Shown in pieces: positions 24,954-33,952 of a DNA stretch of 64,000 nucleotides (within the stretch, counting starts at the first letter, position 1; the number at the start of each line of letters is the position of its first letter). Position numbers and translations under genes: made by a program. Origin of the DNA: Aliidongia dinghuensis (lineage in GTDB: Bacteria; Pseudomonadota; Alphaproteobacteria; ATCC43930; CGMCC-115725); assembly GCF_014643535.1 (NCBI RefSeq), contig NZ_BMJQ01000002.1, forward strand, positions 62,001-126,000, written 5' to 3'. The notes under the pieces are model-generated. The model had not been told where the DNA came from, did not search any database, and worked only from the letters and a program-made list of their open reading frames with translations.

Positions 24954-25553
24954 TCAATGCAGTTTACGGTCCCACCGGAGAAACGGCGCGTAGGCGTCGA
25001 GGCGGAGGTTGCCGTAGGTGTGGGCGACATGGACCGTGGTCGCGAGCGCGATGTGCTCGAGAAAGCCGGGTGCAACGGTCTCGGGGCTGGCGAGCAGGGG
25101 CAGCAGGGCGGCGCCGATCTGCTCGATGATTGGGTCTTCGTGGCCGGGCGCGCATTGGAGGGCTTCGAGCCTGGGGGCGCCGGCCTCGTCGGCCAGGGCG
25201 TCGAACAGCGGCCGCGGCATGTAGAAGCTCAGGCAATCGAGCGGGCCGCCGATCGAGACCGCGAAGTCGTCCATCAGATTTGCGATGCTGATCGAGCCGG
25301 GCGCATAGGTGCCGGCCGAGACCGGGTGCCCGTGGCGCCATAGCTCGAGATGCCCAATGGCGGCCAGATGCAGGATGACGATGAACGCATCCTCCGCAGG
25401 AATCGTCTGTTTCAGGCCGAGTTGATCGCGGCCGCAGCAGAGCCGCGTTACGGCGAAGCGCCGGCGTCGCGGCCCCGAGGTCACGAGCGAGGGGGCGGCG
25501 TCGAGCCCGAAATATCGGCCAAGCCGATGACCGTAGGCGCCGGTCGGTCCCAT
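24954..25553 (-). CDS. Truncated AraC-type regulator lacking its DNA-binding domain (paralog 3 of 3, probable decay product)
   Basis: 199 residues from ATG 25553. It matches the N-terminal effector domain of the AraC genes at 8305 and 23901 (PAEDAFIVILHLAA; FYMPRPLFDALADEAGAPRL; GNLRLDAYAP) but stops just where those proteins enter their helix-turn-helix half. I read the 130 bases past the stop in all minus frames and find no remnant of that half, so this is a 3' deletion, not a single frameshift. It is divergent from the chloroperoxidase-like hydrolase at 25909, whose former regulator it may have been. It could still be a ligand-binding or dominant-negative protein. Confidence 0.7.
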   Translation of the reverse strand: MGPTGAYGHRLGRYFGLDAAPSLVTSGPRRRRFAVTRLCCGRDQLGLKQTIPAEDAFIVILHLAAIGHLELWRHGHPVSAGTYAPGSISIANLMDDFAVSIGGPLDCLSFYMPRPLFDALADEAGAPRLEALQCAPGHEDPIIEQIGAALLPLLASPETVAPGFLEHIALATTVHVAHTYGNLRLDAYAPFLRWDRKLH

Positions 25554-25908
25554 CGGATCATCCTTGCAGGGTTCTTGCCCCGCCGTCTCTCGGCGCCGCC
25601 AGGATCCCGCCCCCGATCGCATCGTCGTCCGTCCCGATTCCGGCCATGACGCGGTCCCTAGGAGCTGTGATGGTGAAAGGCCGCATTCTGCAAGAGGGCG
25701 AGGCTCCGGGTCTTGAACAGAAAATCGATGGTTGTTCGAATAAGGTGCTGTCGAGCGCGTCCGGCACGCGGGCGATCGCGCAAATTGCGGACTTTTGTTC
25801 AATCCTTCCGGCAGAGCCTCGGCCAATTTGCGGGCGACCGGGACAAGACGGCTCCGCACCGGAAGGTGGCGGGGCGTCTCTCCGTCGTCACGCGAGAAGG
25901 ATCATGTC
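25554..25908. other. Divergent intergenic region of 355 bases
   Basis: Lies between the truncated AraC gene and the hydrolase gene. Two similar segments around 25780 and 25830 (CAAATTGCGG and CAATTTGCGG) may be regulator half-sites, otherwise I see nothing. Open frames crossing it have no coding character. Confidence 0.4.
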
Positions 25909-26730
25909 ATGAGCACCATCACCACCAAGGACGGGACCCGGATCTTCTACAAGGACTGGGGCAGCGGGCAGCCGGTCGTGTTCAGCCATGGCTGGCCGTT
26001 GACGGCCGACGCCTGGGACAGCCAGATGCTGTTTTTGGGATCGCACGGCTATCGCGTCATCGCGCACGACCGCCGCGGCCACGGCCGGTCGAACCAGCCG
26101 TGGCACGGCAACGACATGGATACCTACGCCGATGACCTGGCGGCGCTGACGGAGGCGCTCGACCTCAAGGATGCAATCCATATCGGCCATTCGACCGGCG
26201 GCGGCGAGGTCGTGCGCTACATCGCGCGCCATGGCTCGAAGCGGGTCGCCAGGGCGGTGCTGATCGGCGCCGTGCCGCCGATCATGCTCAAGACCGCGGC
26301 CAATCCGGGTGGCCTGCCGATGGAAGTGTTCGACGGGCTCCGCGCAAGCTTCCTCGCCGACCGGTCGAAGCTGTTCAAGGACATCGCGGTGCCGTTCTAC
26401 GGCGCCAACCGGCCGGGCAACATTGTGTCGGCCGGGCTTGCGGACGGGTTCTGGCTGCAAGGCATGCAGGGCGGTGCCAAGGGCCTCTACGACTGCATCA
26501 AGGCGTTCTCCGAGACGGACTTCACCGAGGATCTGAAGCAGATCGACGTGCCGACCCTGGTGATCCACGGCGACGACGACCAGATCGTGCCGTTCGCCAA
26601 CTCCGGCGTGCTCACGGCCAAGCTCATCAAGGGCGCCGTGCTCAAGGTCTACCCCGGCGGCCCGCACGGCGTCGCCGAGACCAACCTGGACCAGATCAAC
26701 GCCGACCTGCTCGATTTCATCAAAGGCTGA
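25909..26730 (+). CDS. Alpha/beta hydrolase, non-haem chloroperoxidase-like
   Basis: 273 residues, the usual length of cofactor-free haloperoxidases/perhydrolases. The nucleophile Ser95 is in GHSTGG, the oxyanion region reads [13 protein letters not shown] at 24-36, Asp is in [11 protein letters not shown] near residue 225 and His in GGPHGVAET near 254, completing the triad. ATG 25909 is preferred because GAGAAGG lies 9-15 bases upstream and it gives the canonical N-terminus [17 protein letters not shown]. Physiological substrate unknown; such enzymes usually act as esterases. Confidence 0.93.
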   Translation: MSTITTKDGTRIFYKDWGSGQPVVFSHGWPLTADAWDSQMLFLGSHGYRVIAHDRRGHGRSNQPWHGNDMDTYADDLAALTEALDLKDAIHIGHSTGGGEVVRYIARHGSKRVARAVLIGAVPPIMLKTAANPGGLPMEVFDGLRASFLADRSKLFKDIAVPFYGANRPGNIVSAGLADGFWLQGMQGGAKGLYDCIKAFSETDFTEDLKQIDVPTLVIHGDDDQIVPFANSGVLTAKLIKGAVLKVYPGGPHGVAETNLDQINADLLDFIKG

Positions 26731-26766
26731 GCAGCCGGCTTGTCAGATATTGTCGACGGCCTGGTT

Positions 26767-26796
26767 CTCGCTGCCGAGCGCGATTTCGGCAGCGAG
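26767..26796. terminator. Bidirectional terminator between convergent genes
   Basis: Perfect 11-base arms (26767-26777 and 26786-26796; core TCGCTGCCGA) with an 8-base loop, placed between the hydrolase stop and the CoA-transferase stop. No long T run on either side. Confidence 0.6.
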
Positions 26797-26798
26797 GC

Positions 26799-27989
26799 TC
26801 AGGCCACGACCACGGCCGACTGCACGAGCCGTTCGATGGCGGCGGCGTCGTAGCCGGCCAGTTCGAGGATCTGCCGCGTGTGCTCGCCGTGCAGCGGCGG
26901 GGCCTGCTCGACCGCGCGCGGCGCGCCGTTGAACACGACGGGGTGGGCGATGGTCTTCATCGGCCCCAAGGTCGGGTGCTGGTAGTCGAGCACGATGCCG
27001 CGCGCCGCGGTATGGGGATCGTCCAGCATCTCGTTCAGCGTGTTGATCGGCGCGCAGGGCACGCCGAGGCCGCTCAGCAGGCCTATCCATTCGTCGCGCG
27101 GGCGGGCGCCGATGATCGCCTGGACCGTCGCGACCGTCTCGGCGAAATGCCGGACCCGGTCCGGGTTGGTGCGGAAGTGCTGGTCCAGGATCAGTTCCTC
27201 GCGCCCGACGGCCCGGCAGAAGCGCTGCCACAGATTGTCGTTGGCGATGCCGATCATCAGCGGCGCGTCGCACGCCTCGAACGCCTGATAGGGGCAAAGC
27301 GATTCATGGCCCGAGCCGCATTTCTCCGGCTGCACGCCCTTTTCCCAGAAGCTCTGCAGGTTGTAGCCAAGGAACGCGACGGCGGTCTCGTAAAGCGACA
27401 CCTCGAGCCGCGTGCCCTCGCCGGTCCGGCCGCGCTGGATGAGCGCTGCCATGATGCCGGAGAGCGCGTGCAGGCCCGTCGCCTGGTCGATCGGCGAGAT
27501 CGGGCTGCGGATGTGGCCGGCGCCCTTCTCGCCGGTCAGGCTCATGATGCCGCTGAACGCCTGCAGGATGACGTCGTAGCCCAGGCCGTTCGCCCGCGGG
27601 CCTGACCGTCCGAAGCCCGAGATGCTGCAATAGATCAGGTCCGGCTTCTCCGCCTTGAGCGCCGCATAGTCGATACCGAGCCGTTCGGCGACGCCGGTGC
27701 CGTAGCTCTCGATGGCGATGTCGGTCGTGCGTGCCAGGCGGCGCACGATCTCGCGCCCCTCGGCAGTTTTGAGATCGACCGCCAGGCTTCGCTTGTTGCG
27801 GTTGACGCTCAGGAACACCGCACCCTCGCCGTCGCGGAACGGCGGCCAACGGCGCGTCTCGTCGCCGACCTCAGCCGGCTCGACCTTGAGGATCTCGGCG
27901 CCCAGGTCGCCCAGGTACTGGGTGCACAACGGCCCGGCCAGCACTTTGGTGAAATCGAGCACGCGCATGCCAGCGAGCGGCTTGAACAT
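26799..27989 (-). CDS. CaiB/BaiF-family CoA-transferase
   Basis: 396 residues, the usual length of class III CoA-transferases. N-terminal motif GMRVLDFTKVLAGPLCTQYLGDLGA binds CoA (residues 7-31, abbreviated in place), and Asp168 in SPIDQATG takes the position of the catalytic aspartate of formyl-CoA transferase. It probably moves CoA from a donor such as succinyl-CoA to a carboxylic acid. The gene is divergent from the GntR regulator and shares its operator region, so it belongs to the catabolic island to its right. Donor and acceptor unknown. Confidence 0.92.
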   Translation of the reverse strand: MFKPLAGMRVLDFTKVLAGPLCTQYLGDLGAEILKVEPAEVGDETRRWPPFRDGEGAVFLSVNRNKRSLAVDLKTAEGREIVRRLARTTDIAIESYGTGVAERLGIDYAALKAEKPDLIYCSISGFGRSGPRANGLGYDVILQAFSGIMSLTGEKGAGHIRSPISPIDQATGLHALSGIMAALIQRGRTGEGTRLEVSLYETAVAFLGYNLQSFWEKGVQPEKCGSGHESLCPYQAFEACDAPLMIGIANDNLWQRFCRAVGREELILDQHFRTNPDRVRHFAETVATVQAIIGARPRDEWIGLLSGLGVPCAPINTLNEMLDDPHTAARGIVLDYQHPTLGPMKTIAHPVVFNGAPRAVEQAPPLHGEHTRQILELAGYDAAAIERLVQSAVVVA

Positions 27990-28036
27990 CGGCCATCCCT
28001 CCCTCGACGTCCGGTCGGCCTCGATCGCAATTTATT

Positions 28037-28047
28037 TGGTCCGACCA
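28037..28047. promoter_or_regulatory. FadR-type GntR operator
   Basis: TGGTCCGACCA is a perfect 5+1+5 palindrome in the AT-rich space between the divergent CoA-transferase and GntR genes. It matches the TGGTC-N-GACCA form known for FadR-subfamily GntR regulators. It should let the regulator control both directions. Confidence 0.7.
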
Positions 28048-28111
28048 TTTGACAATCAGATAATAGGGCCATAGCATCACGTCCTGTCAACAGAGCGGAC
28101 GCGGGCGAGCC

Positions 28112-28846
28112 ATGACGGGTGAAGTGATCGAGCTGGGACAGATCCGGGTCGAGCGGACCTACGAGGCGCTGGCGGGTCACCTGCGCGAGCAGATCCTGAA
28201 GGGCGAGATCCCGCCCGGCGCCGTGCTGCCGAACGAGCGGGACCTCTGCGACCAGACGGGTCTGAGCCGTGGCTCGGTGCGCGAGGCGCTGCGCATCCTC
28301 GAAGCCGAGGGGCTGGTCACGACCCGGGCCGGTCGCAGCGGCGGCCGGGTGGCACGCCTGCCGGGGGCGGAGGGCGTCGAGCGCTCGCTCGATTTCTTCA
28401 TCCGCGGCCAGCAGGTGCCGTTCGCCGCCGTGCTCGAGACCATGGAGGCGCTGGAGCCGGCGCTGGCGGCGCTGGCGGCCCAGCACCGCACGCCGCAGGA
28501 TATTGCGGCGCTCGAGGAAATCAGCCGGGAGATGGCCGATCCGACAATCGATTCCGCCCGCTACCTGGCTCTGAACGCCGCCTGGCATCTGGCCGTCGCG
28601 CGCGCCAGCCACAACGCGCTGCTGGTCGCGGTCATGCAGGCGCTGGGCCCGCGGCTGCACGACCCGCATGTCGAGGATTTCGTCTCGCTGGACATGCGCC
28701 AGATCGTCCTTGGCGCCCATGCGCGCGTCCAGCGCGCCATCGTCGAGGGCGATGCAGAGGCCGCACGCCGGCGCATGGCCCGCCATCTGCGCGCCTATTG
28801 CGAAACGGTCGAGCAGGTCGGGCCGGAGACCGTCGTGCTGACCTGA
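28112..28846 (+). CDS. GntR/FadR-subfamily transcriptional regulator
   Basis: 244 residues. Winged helix at residues 15-78 (YEALAGHLREQILKG; LPNERDLCDQTGLSRGSVRE; LEAEGLVTTRAG) and an all-helical FCD effector domain from about 90 to 225, with metal-ligand-type His residues in LNAAWHLAVARASHN and AHARVQRAI. FCD-type regulators generally respond to carboxylic acids or acyl-CoA. It heads the plus-strand part of the island and has an operator 65 bases upstream, so it probably represses its own operon and the CoA-transferase. Confidence 0.93.
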   Translation: MTGEVIELGQIRVERTYEALAGHLREQILKGEIPPGAVLPNERDLCDQTGLSRGSVREALRILEAEGLVTTRAGRSGGRVARLPGAEGVERSLDFFIRGQQVPFAAVLETMEALEPALAALAAQHRTPQDIAALEEISREMADPTIDSARYLALNAAWHLAVARASHNALLVAVMQALGPRLHDPHVEDFVSLDMRQIVLGAHARVQRAIVEGDAEAARRRMARHLRAYCETVEQVGPETVVLT

Positions 28847-28909
28847 GCGCGCATGCGCCGCGCGTCGAAACAATGACGGCGGCGGAGACAAGGGAGGGTG
28901 CTGCAGCGC

Positions 28910-29683
28910 ATGAGTATCGACTTCGACCTCGAGGACGGCGTCGCCCTGGTGACGATCAACCGGCCCGATCGGCTGAACGCCATGGACGCCGAGCATTACG
29001 GCCTGCTGTCGGACGCCTGGATCCGCATTCGCGACGACCGGGCGATCCGCGCTGCCGTCATTACCGGCGCCGGCGAGAAATCCTTCTCGGTCGGCGCCGA
29101 TCTCAAGAGCTTCATCGGCCAGGCGCCTGACTTGGCCGAGTTCATGCTGAGCCAGAAGGGCCAGTTGCTGAATCGTGGGCTCGAGGTCTGGAAGCCGATC
29201 ATTGCTGCCGTGAACGGCTATTGCCTGGGCGGCGGCATGACCCTGCTGCTTGCGACCGACCTGCGCTTCGCCGCCCCGCATGCGAGTTTCGCCTTGAGCG
29301 AAGTGAAGCGCGGCGTGTTCCCGGGCAACGGTGGGACCCAGCGCATCCTGCAGCAGCTGCCTTACCCGATCGCCATGGAGCTGCTGCTGACCGGCGACCC
29401 GATCGACGCCGAGACGGCGGCGCGCTGGGGCCTGATCAACCGGATCGTCCCCGCGGGCGAGCTCGTCGACACCGCGATGGCGGCTGCCCGGCGCATCGCG
29501 CGGAACGCGCCGCTTGCGGTGCAGAGCGCCAAGGAGCTGGCGATCCGCAGCCGCGACCTCGGCCTCGCCGACGGGCTCCGGATGGAACAGGCGATGCTGC
29601 GCCTGCTGCAGACCTCCGAGGACGTCCAGGAAGGCACTCGCGCCTTCGCCGAGAAACGCGCCCCCGAATTCAAGGGAAGATGA
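28910..29683 (+). CDS. Enoyl-CoA hydratase/isomerase (crotonase family)
   Basis: 257 residues. Oxyanion-hole segments are FSVGADLKSF (near residue 60) and NGYCLGGGM (near 103). Both glutamates used by true hydratases are present in context: SEVKRGVFPGNGGTQR and AMELLLTG. I take ATG 28910; a GTG at 28898 overlaps the purine-rich site GGGAGG 28892-28897. The stop overlaps or abuts the BKACE gene. Substrate probably an enoyl-CoA made by the acyl-CoA dehydrogenase of the same operon. Confidence 0.9.
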   Translation: MSIDFDLEDGVALVTINRPDRLNAMDAEHYGLLSDAWIRIRDDRAIRAAVITGAGEKSFSVGADLKSFIGQAPDLAEFMLSQKGQLLNRGLEVWKPIIAAVNGYCLGGGMTLLLATDLRFAAPHASFALSEVKRGVFPGNGGTQRILQQLPYPIAMELLLTGDPIDAETAARWGLINRIVPAGELVDTAMAAARRIARNAPLAVQSAKELAIRSRDLGLADGLRMEQAMLRLLQTSEDVQEGTRAFAEKRAPEFKGR

Positions 29684-29685
29684 GC

Positions 29686-30639
29686 ATGGTCGAGAGCAAA
29701 CCTAAGGCAACCGGCCGCAAGGTCGTCATCACCTGCGCCGTCACCGGCTCGATCCATACGCCCTCGATGACGCCCTACCTGCCGATCACGCCGGCCGAGA
29801 TTGCCGAGGCGGCGATCGGTGCCGCCGAGGCCGGTGCCGCGATCCTGCATCTGCACGCACGCAAGCCGGATACCGGCCAGCCGACGCCGGATCCGGCCGT
29901 GTTCATGGAGTTCCTGCCGCGCATCAAGCAATCAACCGACGCGGTCATCAACATCTCGACCGGCGGCGGCCACGGCATGGCCTTGACCGAGCGGCTGGCA
30001 GCAGCACTCGTGACCCGGCCCGAGATGGCGTCGCTCAACATGGGCTCGATGAATTTCGGGCTCTTCCCCGGCCTGGACAAGCCGCGCGACTGGCAGCACG
30101 CCTGGGAGCCCGCCTATCTGGAGATGACGCGGGACTTCATCTTCCGCAACACGTTCAAGGACATCGAATTCGTCCTGACGGAGCTCGGCCAGGGCTGCGG
30201 CACCAAGTTCGAATTCGAATGCTACGATGTGGGCCATCTCTACAACCTGGCGCATTTTGTCGACCGCGGGCTGGTCAAGCCGCCGTTCTTCATCCAGACG
30301 ATCTTCGGCATCCTGGGCGGCATCGGCGCCGACCCGGACAATCTCGTCCATATGCGCCACATCGCCGACAAGCTGTTCGGCACGGATTACCACTGGTCGG
30401 TGCTGGCGGCCGGCCGCCACCAGATGGCCTTCACGACGCTCGCCGGCATCTATGGCGGCAACGTCCGCGTCGGGCTCGAGGACAGCATCTATATCGCCAA
30501 GGGCGAGCTCGCGAAGAGCAATGCCGAGCAGGTCACCAAGATCCGCCGCATCCTCGAGGACCTGAGCCTCGAGATCGCGACGCCGGCCGAGGCGCGCGCC
30601 CAGCTCGGCCTCAAGGGCGGCGATCAGGTCGCCTTCTGA
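29686..30639 (+). CDS. BKACE family beta-keto acid cleavage enzyme (3-keto-5-aminohexanoate cleavage protein type)
   Basis: 317 residues. The zinc-binding HxH is in AAILHLHAR near residue 44, and the C-terminal region has the expected second His and Glu segments (GRHQMAFTTLAGIYGGNVRVGLED). The family condenses a beta-keto acid with acetyl-CoA to give acetoacetate and a new CoA ester. ATG 29686 is used because AGGGA 29673-29677 is 8 bases upstream; ATG 29680 (overlapping the ECH stop as ATGA) would add two residues and is possible. Substrate in this operon unknown. Confidence 0.9.
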   Translation: MVESKPKATGRKVVITCAVTGSIHTPSMTPYLPITPAEIAEAAIGAAEAGAAILHLHARKPDTGQPTPDPAVFMEFLPRIKQSTDAVINISTGGGHGMALTERLAAALVTRPEMASLNMGSMNFGLFPGLDKPRDWQHAWEPAYLEMTRDFIFRNTFKDIEFVLTELGQGCGTKFEFECYDVGHLYNLAHFVDRGLVKPPFFIQTIFGILGGIGADPDNLVHMRHIADKLFGTDYHWSVLAAGRHQMAFTTLAGIYGGNVRVGLEDSIYIAKGELAKSNAEQVTKIRRILEDLSLEIATPAEARAQLGLKGGDQVAF

Positions 30640-30669
30640 ACAACCAAAAAGACCAACGGGGAGGACACC

Positions 30670-31878
30670 ATGCACATGAAGGGCATCTGTGGCGCCTTGC
30701 TGGCGCTCGGTCTCGGCCTGGCAGTGACGGCTGAAGCCGAGACGGTCAAGCTCGGCGTGCTGACCGACTTGAGCAGCACCTATTCGGCCTCGTCCGGCAA
30801 GGGCGCCATCGTTGCGACCCAGATGGCGATCGACGATCTGAAATCGGAACTGGCCGCTGCCAAGTTCGACGTGCAGGTGCTGAGCGCCGACCATCTGGGC
30901 AAGGCCGACGTCGGCTCGTCGATCGTGCGCGGCTGGTTTGACAATGACGGCGTCGACACCATCGTCAACGTGCCGAATTCGGCGGTGGCACTGGCGGTGC
31001 AGAACCTGACCCGCGAACGCAAGAAGATCTTCCTGATCACGGGCGCCGCGACGACGGATCTGACGGGCAAGGCCTGTTCGCCCTATTCCGCGCACTGGAC
31101 CGACGATGCCTACACGCTCGCGTCCTCGACCCCGATCGCCCTGCTGAACCAGGGCCTCAATACCTGGTTCTTTGTGACTGCCGACTATGCCTTCGGTCAC
31201 AGCGCCGAGGAGGAGGCGACAAAGGTGGTGCTCGCCCATGGCGGCAAGATCGTAGGCTCGGTCAAGCACCCGGTCGCCGTCGCCGACATGTCATCGTTCC
31301 TGCTGCAGGCCCAGGCTTCCCACGCCAAGGTCATTGCGCTTGCCAATGGGGGCGGCGACACGATCAACGCGATCAAGGCGGCCCACGATTTCGGCATCGC
31401 TCAAGGCGGACAGGCGCTGGTCGGCATGGGCCTGTTCATCACCGATGTCCATACGCTGGGCCTGGACGTGGCCCAGGGCCTCTATCTCACCACCGGCTTC
31501 TACTGGGACCGCACGCCGGAAACGCGGGCCTGGTCGAAGCGCTATGCCGCCCTCATGGGCGGCAGCATGCCGACGCGCGAGCATGCCGAGACCTATTCTG
31601 CCGTGCGCCATTACCTGCAGGCGGTGATTGCCACGCACACGAAGAATTCGGACACGGTCATGGCCAAGATGAAGGCGACGCCGGTCGATGATTTCTATGC
31701 GCCGGGGGCGACATTACGCGAGGACGGGCGGCTCATCCGCCCGGTCTACCTGGCCCAGGTCAAGACGCCGGCCGAATCCAAGTACCCGTGGGACTATTAC
31801 AAGATCATCAGCGCCATCAAGCCGGAGGACGCGTTCCGCCCGCTCGCGGCCGGTGGCTGCCCTTTCGTCAAATCCTGA
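30670..31878 (+). CDS. Periplasmic binding protein of branched-chain amino acid/amide type (LivK-like), orphan
   Basis: 402 residues with a signal peptide of about 23 residues (GALLALGLGLAVTAEA). The mature start TVKLGVLTDLSSTYSASSG and the middle segment FFVTADYAFGHSAEEE are typical of Peripla_BP_6 proteins. No LivH/M permease or LivF/G ATPase genes are near, although such sets normally flank it. It may feed permeases encoded elsewhere, act as a sensor for the carboxylate, or be retained from a lost transporter. Embedded between BKACE and lyase genes with short gaps. Confidence 0.9.
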   Translation: MHMKGICGALLALGLGLAVTAEAETVKLGVLTDLSSTYSASSGKGAIVATQMAIDDLKSELAAAKFDVQVLSADHLGKADVGSSIVRGWFDNDGVDTIVNVPNSAVALAVQNLTRERKKIFLITGAATTDLTGKACSPYSAHWTDDAYTLASSTPIALLNQGLNTWFFVTADYAFGHSAEEEATKVVLAHGGKIVGSVKHPVAVADMSSFLLQAQASHAKVIALANGGGDTINAIKAAHDFGIAQGGQALVGMGLFITDVHTLGLDVAQGLYLTTGFYWDRTPETRAWSKRYAALMGGSMPTREHAETYSAVRHYLQAVIATHTKNSDTVMAKMKATPVDDFYAPGATLREDGRLIRPVYLAQVKTPAESKYPWDYYKIISAIKPEDAFRPLAAGGCPFVKS

Positions 31879-31895
31879 TCTCGGAGGAGTTCCCG

Positions 31896-32762
31896 ATGGA
31901 ACGGTCCTGGCTGTTCGTGCCCGGCGATTCGGAACGCAAGATGGCAAAGGCGGCGGCGAGTGGCGCCGACGTGCTGATCCTCGACCTCGAGGACTCGGTC
32001 GCGGTCCAGAACTTGGCCCCCGCGCGCGGCCTCGTGCGGGAATATCTCGCGTCCCGGCCCGACCGTGCCGGCCAGAAGCTGTGGGTCCGCATCAATCCGC
32101 TCGCAACGCCGCTGGCGCTCGCCGATCTCGCCGGCATCATGCCAGGCGGCCCGGACGGCATCCTGTTGCCGAAGCCGGAAAGCGCCGAGGAAGTCACGGT
32201 GCTGGGCCACTATCTCGACGCGTTCGAGGCGGCGAACGGGCTTGAGCCGGGTCGGACGAAGATCATGCCGGTCGCGACCGAGACGGCGCTCGGCATGTTC
32301 CAGCTCGGCGCCTATCGCGGCCGCACGCCGCGCCTCGCCGGACTCACCTGGGGGGCGGAAGACCTGGCGGCCGCCTTGGGCGCCGGCACCAACCGGCGGG
32401 CCGACGGCGCCTATGCGCCGCCGTACGAGCTGGCGCGCTCGCTCTGCCTCATGGGCGCCGTCGCCGCCGGCGTGTCGGCGATCGACACGATCACTGCCGA
32501 TTTCCGCGACTCGGGCCTCATCGCGCGCGAGACCGAGGAGGGCCGGCGCATGGGCTTCCGCGGCAAGATCGCGATCCATCCGGACCAGGTGCCGATCATC
32601 AACCGCGCCTTCACGCCGAGCGAGGTGGAGATCGCCTGGGCGCGCCGTGTCGTCGCCGCCTTCGCCGAAGCCGGCACCGGTACGGTCGGGCTCGACGGGC
32701 AGATGCTCGATATGCCGCACCTGAAGCAGGCCCAGAGCCTGCTGGCGCGCGCCGGCCTTTAG
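31896..32762 (+). CDS. HpcH/HpaI-family CoA-ester lyase (CitE-like, citramalyl/malyl-CoA lyase type)
   Basis: 288 residues. N-terminal RSWLFVPGDSERKMAKAA and LILDLEDSV (near residue 30), PVATETALGMF (metal-binding Glu near 125) and WGAEDLAAALG are the hallmarks of CitE/Mcl/Ccl lyases. Length fits free-standing lyases, and no CitD/CitF genes occur here, so it acts on a CoA thioester rather than an ACP-bound acid. A perfect GGAGGAG lies 7 bases before the ATG. In the operon it follows the hydration steps and could cleave citramalyl-CoA to acetyl-CoA and pyruvate, or a homologous compound (inference). Confidence 0.9.
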   Translation: MERSWLFVPGDSERKMAKAAASGADVLILDLEDSVAVQNLAPARGLVREYLASRPDRAGQKLWVRINPLATPLALADLAGIMPGGPDGILLPKPESAEEVTVLGHYLDAFEAANGLEPGRTKIMPVATETALGMFQLGAYRGRTPRLAGLTWGAEDLAAALGAGTNRRADGAYAPPYELARSLCLMGAVAAGVSAIDTITADFRDSGLIARETEEGRRMGFRGKIAIHPDQVPIINRAFTPSEVEIAWARRVVAAFAEAGTGTVGLDGQMLDMPHLKQAQSLLARAGL

Positions 32763-32772
32763 GAGAGGGCGA

Positions 32773-33942
32773 ATGGATTTCGGGCTGACGGAAGAGCAGG
32801 CATCGATCCGCGACGCGGTGGGACGCATCATCGACGGGTTCGACGAGCGCTACTGGCTGGAGCGCGACCAGGCCGCGACCTTCCCCGATGAATTCTATGC
32901 CGAGATCGTCAAGGGCGGCTGGCTCGGCATCGCCATGCCGGCGGAATACGGCGGCGCTGGCCTGGGTGTGACCGAGGCGGCGCTCATGATGCATCGCATC
33001 GCCTCATCGCCGGGCGGCCAGGCGGCGGCCTCCGCGATCCACATCAACATCTTCGGGCCGCATCCGATCGTGGTGCACGGCACCGAGGCGCAGAAGCGGG
33101 AATGGCTGCCGGCGCTCATCGAAGGACGCGCGCGCACCTGCTTCGGCGTGACCGAGCCCGACGCCGGGCTCGACACGACCCGGACCAAGACCCGGGCGGA
33201 GCGGGTCACCGGCGGCAACTATGTCGTCCATGGCCAGAAGATCTGGACCTCGACCGCCCAGCGCGCCGACAAGATCATGCTCTTGGCCCGCACCACGCCG
33301 ATCGACGAGTGCCGGAAGCCGGCGGACGGCCTCACGCTGTTCTACACCGACCTCGACCGGCGCCATATCGACGTGCATCTCATCCACAAGATGGGCCGGC
33401 ACGCGGTCGATTCGAACCAGATCTTCATCGATGCCCTGCCGGTGCCGGCCGAGCACCGCATCGGCGAGGAGGGCCAGGGCTTCCGCTATCTCCTGGACGG
33501 GCTCAATCCGGAGCGCGTGCTGATCGGCATGGAGGCGGTCGGCATCGGCCAGCATGCGCTCGACCGCGCCGCGCGCTATGCCCGCGAGCGCCACGTCTTC
33601 GGCCGGCCGATCGGCCAGAACCAGGGCATCCAGCATCCGCTCGCCGAGAGCTGGATCGAGCTCGAGGCGGCCTGGCTCGCCTGCATGCGCGCCGCCTGGC
33701 TCTACGACAGCGGCAAGCCCTGCGGGCCCGAGGCCAATGCCGCCAAGTTCCTGGGCGCACGCGCCGGCTACGAGGCCTGCGTGCGTGCGGTCATGACCCA
33801 TGGCGGCATGGGCTACGCCCAGGAATTCCACGTCGAGCGCCTGTTGCGCGAGTCCGTGATCGCACGCCTCGCCCCCGTCAGCGAGCAGCTGATCCTCAGC
33901 AACATCGCCGAGCGCGTGCTCGGCCAGGCGAAGTCTTATTGA
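32773..33942 (+). CDS. Acyl-CoA dehydrogenase
   Basis: 389 residues with the three standard parts (all-helical start, beta middle, helical end). FAD-binding segments are CFGVTEPDAGLDTT at 123-136 and KIWTSTAQRADKI at 156-168; the presumed catalytic base Glu351 lies in GGMGYAQEFHVERLLRES. It oxidises an acyl-CoA to the enoyl-CoA and passes electrons to ETF. A 10-base gap follows the lyase gene. Chain specificity is not evident; branched or dicarboxylic substrates are likely from the neighbours. Confidence 0.93.
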   Translation: MDFGLTEEQASIRDAVGRIIDGFDERYWLERDQAATFPDEFYAEIVKGGWLGIAMPAEYGGAGLGVTEAALMMHRIASSPGGQAAASAIHINIFGPHPIVVHGTEAQKREWLPALIEGRARTCFGVTEPDAGLDTTRTKTRAERVTGGNYVVHGQKIWTSTAQRADKIMLLARTTPIDECRKPADGLTLFYTDLDRRHIDVHLIHKMGRHAVDSNQIFIDALPVPAEHRIGEEGQGFRYLLDGLNPERVLIGMEAVGIGQHALDRAARYARERHVFGRPIGQNQGIQHPLAESWIELEAAWLACMRAAWLYDSGKPCGPEANAAKFLGARAGYEACVRAVMTHGGMGYAQEFHVERLLRESVIARLAPVSEQLILSNIAERVLGQAKSY

Positions 33943-33952
33943 GGAGGCAGGG

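Noticed and set aside
24954-25553. Truncated AraC gene as a simple frameshift
   Set aside because: The 130 bases past the stop hold no helix-turn-helix sequence in any frame, so sequence is missing rather than shifted.
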